From Marisa cornuarietis (Eukaryota > Mollusca > Gastropoda > Architaenioglossa > Ampullariidae), in assembly GCA_004794655.1 (NCBI GenBank), contig SMMW01000568.1, positions 186,001 to 250,000 of the forward strand: a stretch of DNA of 64,000 nucleotides, given 5' to 3'. Of the stretch, positions 32,006-47,000 are shown piece after piece. The translations under genes and the position numbers were made by a program. Below the pieces are notes generated by a model. That model was not told where the DNA came from. It worked only from the letters and a program-made list of their open reading frames with translations, and did not search any database. Every line of letters starts with the position of its first letter. The stretch's first letter is position 1.

Positions 32006-35000
32006 ATGCCTCTTTTTGCGAATGCTTCTCCTTTCGACCCCGATGTCGGTAGGTTTACCCAAAATTATGTCAAAGAGCGTGTTTGAGGTAAATTATAAGG
32101 CATCCGATCAAGTGACTGGTTATTTTCCGGGGAGAAGTACAGCTGAGAAAGCTGTGTCGGTATATCTACTGCCATTGGCATTTATGATTTCACTGTGTAA
32201 TTAGAACATCCTTGAAATCTCTGTAAAATTAAACAGAAGTTTAACGATTTACAAAAAATTTAACAAACGTGTCTAGAAAAATCATTGAGTATAAAAATGA
32301 ATGAAGTAGGCCTAATTACACAGAGTCTGTTGCAGTTGAAAGTCATTATTCGTTTATGGTCAGTTGACCAGTTGGGGTTGTGTGGTAGATATTTGTCACT
32401 TTCTCTTGATAGCATTAAGACACACACATAGAACTGTCATATTTATGTTAAAATGTTAATACTTCTGATGTGCAGTGACCAGTTTTTTTTTTTACTCTAA
32501 TGACCACATTATCTTGTAGACATGTTAAAGATGAATGAAGAATACACCTAAGCATTTTCTTAGAATATAATCTTGTTCTGACAGCTACGATATGAACAGC
32601 ATTTTGAGAAAAAGATATTTTTTTTGCAGAAAAGGCAACACATGAATTTAGTACCAGCGAAGACTGGAGTTTGATCTTGGACATATGTGAGAAAGTTGGG
32701 CGCCAGCCAAATGGGTAAGACAGACCATGTGATTGGAATACGCTAACTATACAATACGATACAATACAACTTTATTTATCCATAAGGTCAATTCCAGCTA
32801 TGGCATTTTTAAAAAGTAAAAGTCTGATAGGATAAAAAAAATAGAGATATACAACGTCAACAAAATTTTTTTTTTTTTTTTACATAAGAAACATAACTGT
32901 GCATGAAAAGTAACAGTCACATTGAAATTGTTTTAGTTGATGTCTCACTGAAATTATATGATATTTATATTTGCAGTGCCCGAGACTGTCTCAAGTCCAT
33001 TGTCAAGCGTCTTAATCATAAAGTTCCTTTTGTGGCCAAACAGGCTTTGACGGTAATGATCTCTGGTTCTTATAAGTTTGTCTATGTCATGCACACGGAT
33101 AACAAAGTCAGTATTTTTGGAACAAATTTAACATGATGGGTCAGTGCTCCAATCAACCAATGTGTCGCCCCAAAACTGGATAGAGCTTTAACTTTAAATA
33201 CCATAACATGACTTTACAAGGTCTGGGTCTAATTTGAAACAATGCACAAAGCACTAAACTATCCCTATCACCGAATTTAATGAGACCAGTGCACATTTTC
33301 ACACCCTAGTCCCCTCCCTTTGTTTTGCTCAGTTTCACTTTGCTCTGCTTAGTGGAATTGTTCCCAATACTTCTGTTCAACCACTTTCTATAACTTATTT
33401 TCTGCAATGTCATTTCTCTCTCTGTGCTTATCTGTGACCAAATTGCCAAATAAATTGTCTTTTCATTATCACACATGTGACTGTTTTTAATTAATCAAAA
33501 CTCATGAAGGAGCTCATGAAAAAACCCTAGAATGCTCTATAACAGCAAGAATCAATGGTTCCATCATACTTATATTGAAAATAAAATCCTTCAGGGGGTA
33601 TCACAAACTGTTCAACGAAATTGCTTCACATAATGTTTTACAGCAACTTTTGTGCAATGGGTAAAAAGCATTTAAAGTCTAGAAATCAACAATAGATTGA
33701 TTGTATGATGGAATACTTTGCTTTACCTAAAGTATGTTTGCAGATATTTTTATTTGTTGATATTTACACTGATTTAAGAACCAAATCAACTTAAAGGTCC
33801 AGGGACATGGTTTACAAACTACCTTAACCCTCTTGGTTCGACAAGCCACGATCGTGGCTTTGCCTGGTAGCACGGGCAAGGCGATTTTCATTACTTTTTA
33901 TTGCAAAGTTCAAGTTTTCTCTTTTCCAAAAATGTCTAGGTTTCTTGGTCTAATGTTTATCTCAGAGCAGCAATAATAAAAAAACAAACTTCACCTACTG
34001 TCGTCTTCGCAATCTTCAGTTATAAGCCAGTCATTGTAATGTTATATTTTTATCTTGAACCAAGAGGATTAAATACTGAAATACCGTTATGCCTTTGCAA
34101 GTGTACACTCTCCTGTAATCATTTTTATTAAAATTTTTCAAACCTTTAACTAAATATGCTTGTATAATGGTAAAATGCAAGCTGTTTCGCACGGAAGCGT
34201 TCATCTGCAGCCTGGCCTCTCGGAAAATCTTGTGTGCATGTGCAGTGATTGATGACGAAAACCCAAGGAAAACAATCTGTCTCGGGTGCGATCACAATCG
34301 CTGTCCATCTTTTTAATAAAAGCTTTCTGAAAAAAATGCCACGTGAATGTGCTGCTAGCGATTGTTGGGAGCTTTCTGTCAAAGGCTCTCCTTACAGTTT
34401 TCACCAGTTCCCGAAAAATAAAGATCTTTGTCTGCAGTGGGCACTTAACATCAATAGAAAGGTTCATGGGATGGGAAAGCTGTGGATGACTTGTGAGCAT
34501 GATGTCGTCTGCTCGAAACACTTCACAGACGAATGGTTCACGATGCAGTATCGTAGTCACCAAGGATATCGTAGGATTAGCAGCATGTTTTTTCACAGTC
34601 CTTCTGCCCTGGCCATCCTTCACAATTGCCACACTGACAGATGGGATTAGATCTGACTAATCAATAAAAAGTGAAGAGACAATAATCATCCAGTATCAAA
34701 TTTATCATATATTTCCAAGTTACTTGCAGTGGCATAGGAAGATGCTCGGCTTTGTGGGGGGGGGGGGCAGCTCCATGCTGACAATGAACGACGTTCACAT
34801 TCTTGCCTTCCCAACATCTTTTTTTGGGGGGTGGCTGCCCCTTGCCCCGGTTCCTACGCCACTGACTTGACAGGGTGGTCGCAGAGCAGCTTATGACCCA
34901 TTTTATTACTTATGGCTGCCTACGTAAATTTCAGTCAGCATATCGTCCTGGCTTCAGCACAGAAACTGCTCTTCTTTGTGTGACCAATGACATTCTTTGT

Positions 35001-38000
35001 ACTGTCAACTCTGGCAATTTAGTGCTTTTAGTATTACTTGACCTGAGTAGTGTGTTTGACACCATAAACCACCACCTGATGCTCCAGAGACTCGTCGGAG
35101 GCTGGTATCCAGGCAGCTGCGCTCCAGTGGATTGACTCCTATCTTGCCGATAGATCTCAGAGAGTGATTGTCAGCTCTGCAAGCTCTGAGGCAGTCCCCC
35201 TGTTGTGTGGCGTGCCACAGGGATCCGTTCTGGGTCCTTTACTATTTTCAGTACACACTTCACAGCTTGGACGGGTAATCAAACGTTTTCAGATGGGACG
35301 TCAGTTCTTTGCTGAGGACACACAGATACTCAACAGTTTCCCCCTCAACCCAGCAGTGGCTAGAATTGCGCTTCAACGACTTGAATGTTGTTGTGTTGTG
35401 GTGAAGGTATTGATGACCAGGAATCGTCTTAAACTCAACGACGACAAAACAGAAGCGTTACTGTGTGGCCCTAGGGCCAGAAGGGAGCAGATTGGCATTA
35501 GTGATGTGCAGGTCGATGACGCCTCCATAGCCTTTGCTGACTGTGTACGGGACCTAGGGCTCTTTATTGATGCAAAGCTCACCATGTGCAGCCATGTTCT
35601 GTTGTGGCAAAATCCTACTTTTTGAGGACTTTAGGTAGATTACGGCCCATGCTGACTCAGGCTGCTGCCAACTCACTTGCTGTGGCTACCATCATATCAA
35701 GATTGGACTACTGCAATCAAGTTAAAAACACAGCCCCCAGGATTGTCACCCATGCAAATTCGTCCACTGAGCACATCACCCCTATCTCTATAGTCTATGG
35801 TCCATTATAGTGTCAGGGGGAGGGACAAAAGGTCGCATGTTGGCTATAGCTGATCGTAATGCAGTCAGTATGTTTAAAGGAAAAACCAAGCGCAACACGT
35901 TTTCTTTATGATCCGGTTAAGTTTGTTTTAAAGTAATAATTCCAAAACTGTGAGTTCGTAATTATCCTTAATTGTAAAGAGATAAGTCTTCAAACATCGG
36001 CATTCTCACCTGCCGCTAGGAATGGGGAATAAATTACTCTCCTACACTAAAGAGCTCTTATGGGCCCTGAGTATTTCTAACAGCGAGTGTGCATGTCTTC
36101 AAGTCAAATGAAGAAACATCTCTCAGGTTGTCGGGTTTAAGAACGATTTTTTCCCCAAAAAAAATGAAACAGCTGAATTTGAAATACTACCCTATAGGTT
36201 GGAACCTTATTTAGAAGCTTCAAATGGAGTTTAAAAAATAAATTAAATGGTTCAGACTGAATTCATTCAACAGACTGGTAAGTCAATCAGATCAAAATGT
36301 AATGGGCAACAGTCACGGTCATTGCAGTCTACGTTGTATTATTACTGGTTGTCTGTTATTAAGTGGGTGTATTTGAGTTAATTTTCCCATGTGTATTATT
36401 GTTGATAAAATATAAACACATTTCAAAAGTGTTTGTTTGAGAGAAACTCCTGTAATTTTTTATTTGATGGTTTCAAGCATTGCATTTTCATTTTATAGTT
36501 ACAACTAACTGCTGATAAAGATATTTTTTACAATTAAAAATATGATGATAGTTTGAAACATGTATATCGACGTAAAAATTTATTTCTTCCTCATTTAGCT
36601 GCATGCAAAACTTTCTATTTACTTACTGATACTCGCACATGTTCCTGTTTAAGCTCCTTGTGGTGCCCTCACACTGTCAGTTGTTTTTAGCATTATGCTT
36701 GATAAAGATATGACTAATGATGTGTTTGTGTCTGTGTCATGATGTTACTTGTGGACCAGGCAGGTTAGAAACCGTCGAAGTTGCATATCTGGTGCTTGAT
36801 CTACCAGCAGTCGTAGCTGGTTAACAGGTCGTGCTTTTGTATAGTAAACACTGCTGTAGGAATAAGATTTCTTCATTTTACTGAAAGCCATAAACTTGCT
36901 TGTACTGTATAAGTGACTGGATAACTATTGATTTTGAAATGTTTTGAGCAAATTCTTGAGTACGATGTGTGTGGGGATGAAGTTCGCACGGCACTTTTGA
37001 ACAAAGCAGAGACTTGTGTATACACATCTCTGAACAAAGTTAATCCACTGGCGTTTGTTGCCATTATCTTTAGGATTTCCTTCATGAGTACAAACTCCAT
37101 CTGAGTGTCAAAGAAAACATTCAGCAAGAGCACAATGTGTCCCGGTCAGTTTTCTTTTACCAAGGATTACATCTTTTCTCTTCGACTTAAGCTCATGCAG
37201 ACGACGCTATTTTTATAAATACTTCTGTTTCGTCACTTCCTGTTTTCTTGACAAATCCAGGTGTGCTTAAGAGAAAAATATTAATATAAAATCTTGCATG
37301 CCTCTTTGTCATAAAATACCACCGGAATATGTTTTTGTGATACTTTTTGTAACCAACGATTTTTGCTCAGCAATTGGGTTGGGCTTTAAAACAATTTCTA
37401 TAGGTTTACCAGTTTAGGACGTCATTCAGACTGATATGCAAGCAGGAGTACAAGCTGCAGAAGAACAGTAGAAGACAGGGTTTTGAGAAAAGCATATTAT
37501 CATTACTTCTGTTTTGCAGTTGCTTGACGCATGTGTGAACAACTGTGGACGTCCATTCCATTTAGAAATTTGTTCTAGAGACTTTGTGTCAGAGTGTCGT
37601 ACCTTAATCAATCAGAAGGTAAACAATTTTCTATTTATTGTATTTATGTGTTCTTGGTGCTTAGTGTTGATTAGCACTGTATGAAAGTGTCCAGTTATTA
37701 GGCATATAGTACCATGAGAATTTAAAAGAAAGTATGCAAAAAGGGAATAAAGTAATTCATGTTTTGTGCATTTGATGTTACTAATATTTGCACTTATAAT
37801 TTATGCCAGTATTTACTTGCATGCTTATGCAGTCCAGATATATGTAACATTTTATTTTATTCATATTATAATGCAGGCCCATCCAAAAGTTGCCCAAAAG
37901 CTGAAATTTATGATAAAAAGATGGGCAGAGATGCCTGAATTCAAAGATGATGCTGCGCTGAGGTAATGAATTTAGGTCGTCATATTTAATAGGATTTTAG

Positions 38001-41000
38001 CTGTTTTGTGTTGGTCTTTTTCTTTGAATATTTCAGTTATTGGTGCTTGTTGTGTTCAGTTGAATGTGTGTGCTGTTTTCTGTCTGTAAATTCTTCCCCT
38101 TTTCTAAGTTTTTTCATTGTTTCAAATGTTGATATATTACTTTTAAATTTTTGTGGCAGGAGTCAACTTAGTGGATAGGAACAAAAGTGTTTCCATTATC
38201 TTTTTACTTTTCCCTGCTGTCTTTTAACATTTGTTCTTTTAACAGGTTTTTTTCCCCCACCGAAATCTGTCCTAAGCGTTCTTCCCTCTTTTTTTTTTTT
38301 TTGGTTTGGAGTGGAAGGCCTACTGTAAAACAAAATCAACCACCCAAAACCATATGTGGATGAAGTAATTTTGAACCCAGTCCTTTCAAATTTTAGTAGA
38401 GTCAGATATTTTTTCAAAGGGAATGCAGAAGAAAATGTTAAATCACTTATGTACCACTCCTTAAACTTTAAAAACATGCATATACTGTATGATCTAACCT
38501 TTTGCAAACTATTGAAGTTTGCGGATATTTTCCCTTTTCCTACCATGCCAGTTTTGCAAAAAAAAGGTCAGGATGTGTTAGGTAACAGAAGACTTTGTGG
38601 TGGTGGGATGAGGGGAGGGTAGAAGTGGGGCACTTTTAGATGTGGGTGCATGTACTAAATGACTGTTGTTATTGATCATGAAACCTGCGTCCTTGAGTTT
38701 TTCATTACCTCATATAACACCAATATGCTTCTCTGTCTTCTTAGTCTGATGCCATCATTTTATGAAAGTTTGAAGAAAGAGGGAGCAGATTTTTCTGACC
38801 CAGATGTCGCAGTAAGTAGCTCAATAAATAGTGTTTATAAATGATCAGTAAATGGATAAATAAAAGCAAAAGTTTAGCCTTTTTCAATCATCCACCGGAG
38901 TAAATTCTTAACACCACTTAAAAATACTCTAAACAGTCTGTGGTTAAAAAAAAATATTGATCTCTTTTCATGTCTGAAAGTATTTTGGTTCGTAAATCAC
39001 AAAGTCACAGGGAGCAATAATTTACAACTTAAATGATGCTTTGTGTGAAGGAAAATTCCAGCTTTGTGCGGTTATTTTGCCTGTTATTAATCAAATCAAG
39101 TTAATCAGAGCTGGGAATAGTACAATGAACTCATTACAAGAATATTTTGTATATTCTTAGTTTATGTTTTGCAGCCCAAGACATCTGATCCTTCACAAGT
39201 AGCAAAAGAAGAGGATGATATAGCAAAAGGTAATTGAAGTCTTTATGAAAAACTTCATTTTACAGCTGATGTAGATTTTATTTCAACTGCCATTAATAAA
39301 CTTTTTTTTATCTTTTGTCAGTTCTGGTGCATGACTTGCTACTTTTATAAAGTGCTTTCCCTTTGCTAATCATTTTTGTTAACTTATTTGATAAGGACGA
39401 ATCAATACAATTGAGCTGTAACTGTGAAGACATTTGCACCTGTGGGTGTGAACTATATAGGAAGCGTTAACTTCTTTACTGATCTTCCGACAGCCATTGC
39501 CCTGTCTCTTCAAGAAGCTGAAAAGGGACAGCCCAAATCATCAGCCTTGTATCCCACTTCCAGCTATCCACCTGTGCATGAATCCAGGCCTCGGGAAATT
39601 AGAAAGGTACTTCTGCACAAGTAACAACACTGTCTTGAACAAAAAATATAAATTTAAGATTTGACATTTAAAAAATAAATTATGGTTGTCTCAGGCTTTC
39701 ATTTCCTTTAAACTTGATCTTCTGATAATGTTCAGCATATATCTGCCCAGTCCCCTTTACTGTTATTTTCATACTTAAAACTATGTGAAAACTTTAACAT
39801 ATACTTCACTTTTTGAAAGAAATATGAGCAAGTTTTCTGTTGACATGATTATGTCTTTACTCTAATATTTTCACAAGGCTTACAAATTATCTTAGATTTT
39901 AAGATGTAAAAATTTTTATAATTTATAAAATCAGTAAAAATCAATCTTAAACAAAATATCAATAACTAATCTATAAATCAATTTACAATATTTAAAAGAC
40001 ATTCTTACATTGATGCTATTTTTTAATGAATACAGGTGCGTGCTCTGTATGACTTTGAAGCAGCAGAGGATAATGAGCTGACATTCAAAGGAGGAGAACT
40101 AATAAGCGTTCTTGATGATAGGTATGTTAACGAGGAGTTATCTGTGACCAAGCACATTTGCATATAATTTAAGATAATGCTTTAAAATGGGGAGAGGAAA
40201 GAATGCATATATTTGGATCATTCCTCGAGTCACCTTTCCTTAGGTAGAGCTAGTAAAAGGTGGTGTCTTGAACATCATAGCACTGCAGCATGTTTCTTAT
40301 GCACTTCAAATATGGACAAATGTTTAACGATGACAGTTATCTAAAAATTTTGTCAAACTTGCTCAAACGTCTATATTTATCTGATTAAAAAGAGCCTTCA
40401 GAGATTTTTTGGGGGAATTTTAAAAGATTCAAAAAGTTAACAGGTGTGGGCTTTTGATAGTTTACAGCATCTACTATTATTGATTTACAGCAAGTGGATG
40501 TATTATTGCTTAAAAAGAGGTATTTATATGCTTCTTTGCTGTCCTGCTTTTAAACATGTACAGATGCACCGTGCTGATGCGCAATTGAAGATGGACAAAG
40601 AAAAGGATATTCTGGGACTTTCTGTGGGTTAGGAAATAAGATATTCACATTGTATTTTAGCAAATTTTTATGTGCATCTGTTTCAAGTGATCCTAACTGG
40701 TGGAAAGGTTTTAACCATCGTGGCGAAGGTCTGTTTCCTGCCAACTTTGTCACTGCAGATCTAAGTGTTGAACCAGAGGAAAGTAAGTTTTGTATGCTGG
40801 TGCATTTCTAGTCAACTGTTATGATTCAGTTTTTTTGTACAAAGTACAAAATTATGGTTTGGAGCGGCTCGAGAAAATAGTAGTTTTAGAATGACTTAGT
40901 TGAATTTACAATTACGTCAAATTTTGACTCTTTCATAGATAATGCATAAGGCTCAAATGTTTTTGAAAATATGTTTTTAATGGTAAATAATTATTTTTTA

Positions 41001-44000
41001 CACCTACCATCACCAATTTTCTTTCAAAGCCTCACACTGATGCTGCAAATGGCACATTTGAGCCTTGGTTATGCACATGATGATCACATAAAACCCGACT
41101 GTAGCTCGTTGGAATCAGCATTCTCTACCCTGATTCACTATATGAGTGACAGGCCTAAGCTATAAATAGTTCTTAAGCTATTTTAAAGTATGTCACAGAC
41201 ACTAGTTTTCACCTAAACACCTAGACATTTGCCCGTTCTTTTTCCTCATACAAATCAACTCTGCTTCTTTTGCAGGCCTGTGTACATTTAATTGCATGAA
41301 CGAAATCTGTTAAAAGACTTTTTAAAGTTATAAGATAATTACTATAGCAAAATTAATTTCTTAATATAATCCCAAATTTACTAATTAAGTAATCACTCTA
41401 ATTAACAAATATTCTATAATAAAGTACTTTAAAGTTCAAAGTCCAGCATAGAGTCACTTTTATCACTGTTTACTCTTGATGATGTTCCTAATTTCCATTT
41501 ACTGGGAAACTGACGATTCACTGCAGACACTTAACTCTTACAGTCACTGGGGACTTAAGATCCAGGAATTAAAAAATATATCTTCCACACACACAAATAA
41601 ACCAAACCATAAACGCAGACGTTAAAGACAAATCTCGGTCAGCACTGTCTCTGGGGGCGAACGATCCAACCTTCAAACAAAAACGCTGCCTCTCGGGGCC
41701 AGACATTTTCACAAAATGGTGCTACCTCAGGGGACACATGACCAACACATACTACAGGACAAAATCACACAACTTCAACTAACTCACAAAACAACTATCA
41801 CAAAAAAACCTCTTCAAACACTCCATGGCATCTGCCATACCCCGTAGACTTTATTGCCATCTCCCGGCCCTCGTAGACTTTATGGCCCATCTCACGGCCC
41901 TCATAGTCTGTAGACTTAACAGCCCATCACCCGGCCTCAGACTGCGCCTATTGAAAATTACAACAAAAAAATTACTAATACATTCTTACATCTCTCTTTA
42001 AAAAAAAAATACAAAAAAATTCATCTTATGCAAAAAAATCGTTACTAAAAAATATAACAACACACCTTTCTAGGAAGACGCAGCCTCCACTCCCTTACAT
42101 GCTGTGTCTCTTTAGGAAGTGAAGCACTTGCTCGCAACAGTTAACTAAATACTCTTCTCCCTTTCTTTTCCCACTGTCTTAAAAAAAAACCTATTATTAC
42201 TCATGCGCCAGGTACGACTCGGCCACCCGCGCTCTACTGGCTATTAGCCTCATGTCACATCTCTGTGACAAAGTTTCCCCTGGTCAACATTTTGTGAATT
42301 GTTTATAGCTATTGGCTTATTTTGGAGTTTCTAATTTAAAAATTTGAGCTGATTGGTTAATATTCCTAGCAATGAGGATTTCCATCGTCAGCAGATTTGG
42401 TAAAATTTGATTTATTCCAGCTCAGTTATGATTGACGTGCATCTTAATGAATATCATTTGATTTATGAGTAAAAAGAATAAACCTTGGTGGAAAAAAATA
42501 ATTTCAGAAGCCATGTAATAAAATGACATCGCAACTGTTTCTTATGATTTGTATTTTCATCTTGATGGTAAAATATTTGTTCTGTTTGAAAAATTGATGA
42601 ATTTAAAAGGTTTTGATTGTAATAAAGATCATGAAAGTCAGGCGAGAGGCCCTACATTCTATTTAGTACGTCCACAGATGCTTCCATTTTTGTCCCCGAC
42701 ACCTTCTACCCTAAACACACACCGGGAAGACACTTGTCTTACAACATTAGAATTTTTAGAGCTTTTTTCCCAATCTGCTTTTGTGGTTAAACAGATTATA
42801 AAAGTTTTTTGATAGGCGTTTGCTTTCTAGGACCATTCCTTCCTGAATACAGGGGAATGGAGAGAAAAGTGTGAGAGTGAAACCTATAATCCCAGCATAT
42901 TAGATTGACTTAAATTACACGGGAGGATGCGCAGTGTAGTTTATAAATATTACCCGACATATTCATCAAAGATGATATGCATCTTAAAACTTTATACTTG
43001 AATTTGTCCAGTTGCTGATTTTGACCATGGTTGTTTGAATGCAATAACAAAAATCTCAAAATAGGCTTATTCTGCCGCATTAAATTTTTGCAGGGTTATT
43101 AAGAATTGCATAAACCTAAGGATGATAAAGGATATCCTGGCAGGAACATTATTTTGGCTGAAATTGATATTTGAAGAAAACAATTTTCTTTGTTTGTGGA
43201 GCTTATGTTTGGGAGTTGTACCATGTTTGACTGTTTATATCTCCTAGACCTCTTGAGATATCAGCTTTTGCATCAACCTTTAGATGCCTCTTCAAAACCC
43301 CAAGAGTATTGACGTATGACTCTCCTGTACCTTTGTTTTTTTAAAATAATTGCATGTTTTTGAATGAAAACATTGATTAAAGTCACAACTTTTTTTGTTG
43401 CCATTTAAATATTTTATCAATAAAAACCCTTAAAAAATGTTCAAAACATCAGTCACAAGATAACAGACTGTGAACATAGAACATTTATGTAGAGGAAGAT
43501 TTTATCAAAGTACTATTGAGATTTTTTCTGACATTGTTTTAACGTATTTCCCAACTTCTTTCTTCTTTCTCTGCAGCAAAAGAGAAAAAGTCTGTACAGT
43601 TCAGTGAAGAGGTGGAGGTGAAGACTATGGAGCCCCTTCCTGATGAAGTTGAAATAGATGAGGTGATTCATTCCAGCTCTCTTTCTCTCTTTTCTCATTC
43701 ATTTCAAATATTTGAGCCGTTACAGTTCCATGTTTTACACTTTCACCTGTCTTTGCTCTCACCTTTGTTTGCTGAGGATAGTTGGAGGAAAGAGCTGTTG
43801 AGCATCTTTTTTTGTGGGGGATGGCTTGTCTCTGTATATTTTTTACTTTCCACTCCTTCTCCCATAGGTAAGGGGTAGGGGAGATTAAAAGTTTCAGACT
43901 TGGGAGATAATAGAGAACATTACCAGCAGTTGCCCCCCCCCCTGCACCCCCCACACACACTTTTCCCTGTCCCCCTCTTCATGATTGAATATAATACAAT

Positions 44001-47000
44001 GTTCCATGTGAGGACTCTCTTGCTAGTGGACACCTCCATGTGCAGACAATTTTAGTCTGCATAGATAATTTATCAACTTAAAATGACATCCGCTAAGCAT
44101 GGACAGAAATTCAACTCGATTTCGAAAACACAAGATCGAATGCTGTCCACTATATAATAACACTCAGTTTATTTTAAAACGTAGATTAAGAGTTATTTTA
44201 TTATTTTAGGAGCACTTAAAAAGATTAAGAATTGGTGTAATTGTACTCAAGTGACATTTTTTAAACATAAAATGTGGAAAAGAAAGAGGAAGATGATCAA
44301 AGGGTCATAACTTCCCCTCTTTTTCGCTTTCATGATGCAAACACTTTGGTTGTGAGCGACTCTTTGATCTCGGTTTCAGATCTAGTCAAACATGTTTGAT
44401 TCTGATTCCAAATCTGAAAGTCTTTATTTAGAAGATGACTCTTTTGTTGTTTGCGGTGAAGAGAATGTGGAAGAAAATAAGGAAAATAGCTTTATTTCCC
44501 AAACAATGCAACTGGTGTTTGTGACAAAGACACTCAAGTTGAATTCTCGTTTACTTTTTATAATCGTTAACAGTTACTAATATTTTCTCAAATAACACAT
44601 ATTGCATTAATTTTTATGAAAAGAAATTTCACTGTGATTGCATTTATGAGACCTAGACCATTTTTGTCATCATTTTGTACTTGGAAAGAAAGTTTTTGTG
44701 TGATAACCCAAAAATAAAGCAGCAGAGGCCAGCAAACAGCATACACATTTGAACAGCAATATCTTCAGCAAATGTAATCAAAATTGAATAATATTCTGTT
44801 ATTCTAAAGATAATTGAATGTACATTAAGATTTTTATATTTTCAAATTGTATTGTCTTAAGGCAAAAAAAAAAAAGGTTCCTTCTTTGTAATATTGATTG
44901 TTGACATTTAGCAGACCACATTAACAATTATTATTCATAATTAAAGATATATCAATTCTGTGATTCCTTTTGCTTTTTCTTTTTAATATCATAAATGTTA
45001 ATTAACATTTTGTTAGTTTGGTATGCAACAAGTCTACTTCTGCAATATATTTGCATTCGATCAGAAAGGTTTTGCAACACAACCCAAAACAAAGTAGGAG
45101 AGCGCTCAAAACCTCCAGTATAGTAAGAGTTACGGGACAAAATTTTTCTCTTCACCTGCCAGTTTCATTTTAGTTTTGATAGTGGACATTTTGATTGACT
45201 TTCCATGGTCAAAAGCAAGTAGAAAACTTGGTCATGTTATTACAGAAAGCAAAGTCTTGAATGTCTTCTACAACATGTCACAAAACTTTAAATATATCAG
45301 CAATACGTCAAAGTTATGCAGTTAGATCACGTGAAATTACATTAAAGTCATGTATTATGACTGCAGGCAGAGGCAGATTTTTTTCAAACATTTAGTCGAT
45401 AAGTAAAACGCCATTCCACGAGAGATTGAAAATGATGTCACTGCCCACTTGAAAAACTTGACGAAAATAAAATTCTTATGTGATAGTCAAAATGTAGCAG
45501 TATGTGGTTCTGTGTAGCAAGATCTAGTGAGGTGTTACTGACTTTCAGTTTTTGTCACAATCCAGCCCTAAAATGGCTAGTGTGGTCTGGGTTAATGCTT
45601 GTGACCAGTACAGTGAGGACTGGCTGTCATCTCGGGAGCACTGTTCTTTCTCTGCATTTGGCATCTGTTTGCAGACTTAGTTGCTGGCTTGTTGTAAAAT
45701 ACCAATTACCCTCCCTAAAATGGGTGCTTCCATGCATCCCATGGCACATGGTAAAATCTGTATGGGAGCATATGGATGTTTTGCAACCCTAATTTACATC
45801 CCAACAGTTTTTAAACCACAGGAAAAGACTTTTTCCAGAGTTGCCAGAAATAAAATAGTTTGAACCAACACCTTTTTAATTATAATGTCTATAATATTTC
45901 TATAACATGCTGGTGATGGTGCATTTTTGCACTTTTATTGGCTTTGTTAGAAGGTTCCTTTTACACTTTCTCATAACTGCCTTATTTTGAAACTTTTCTG
46001 GGGCCAGTTGCACAACACGTTTCTCATTTTAAACACTTTTAGGCCTTAAATCTATTTATATAATTAGTTTAAAGTGCACACCACAATTTTAGAATTTTTA
46101 AAACTAAAACTGTTTAAAGTAAGATAAAGTTGTTTATGTCTGACTTTCCGTTCTGTCAGTACAATTTTTGTATGTTTTTCTGCAATGCATCAAAATGGCT
46201 AAGAAGAGATTTTGCTTCTTTAGAACAGTTTTAAGGTTTAGGAATGTGTTGTGCAACTGGGCTTCAAAAATGTGAGCACTCTACAATTTTCAACTGAACA
46301 AAGAGTGGTATCCATTTTTTGTATTTGCTTGACTAATGTGTTACATATCTTGTACCATTGTGCAGTCAGCATTACTACTTCTGGCAGTTTTAAGTTATTT
46401 TGCTGAGAGGTGTTTTTAGGATGACATATAAAATTCAGCTTTTGTTATATCATTTGCAGTCAAAGATAGATGAGGTATTAAACCTCATTCAGAATGCAGA
46501 TCCTACAGGAGAAACATGTCCTGACACCCCTGAGATGTTAAGCTTAGAAGGTAGGACATTTCAGCATTTGTTTAAATATGATTTATATTAGCCTAGTATG
46601 TTATGTAAAATATGTTGATTCTGTATAAATTTGTAAGCATTATTTTTTTTTCATTTTCAAGGCAGTTGAAATGTGTAAATTGTTATTTCTGTGATTCATA
46701 CTCTGCCTTACCAATACCATGCACAATAATTTTGTTACATTTATGCACAGCTTCTCCATTTATGTGTGGTGCATCATGTTAAACTTTTATTTCTTCAGAG
46801 CAATGCAAGGCAATGGGCCCCTTGATTGATGCAGAGTTGGAAAAGATAGACAGGTGAAATATTTTCCCTTCCATAATGTAACAGCACCCAATAACATCAA
46901 ACATAGATGGCCTCAACTTTGGCATGAAAGAAAATTATGAAAGGTTTGACTTGTAATCACTGATAATAAATTGGAAACATTGTTCTTCTATTACTAATTC

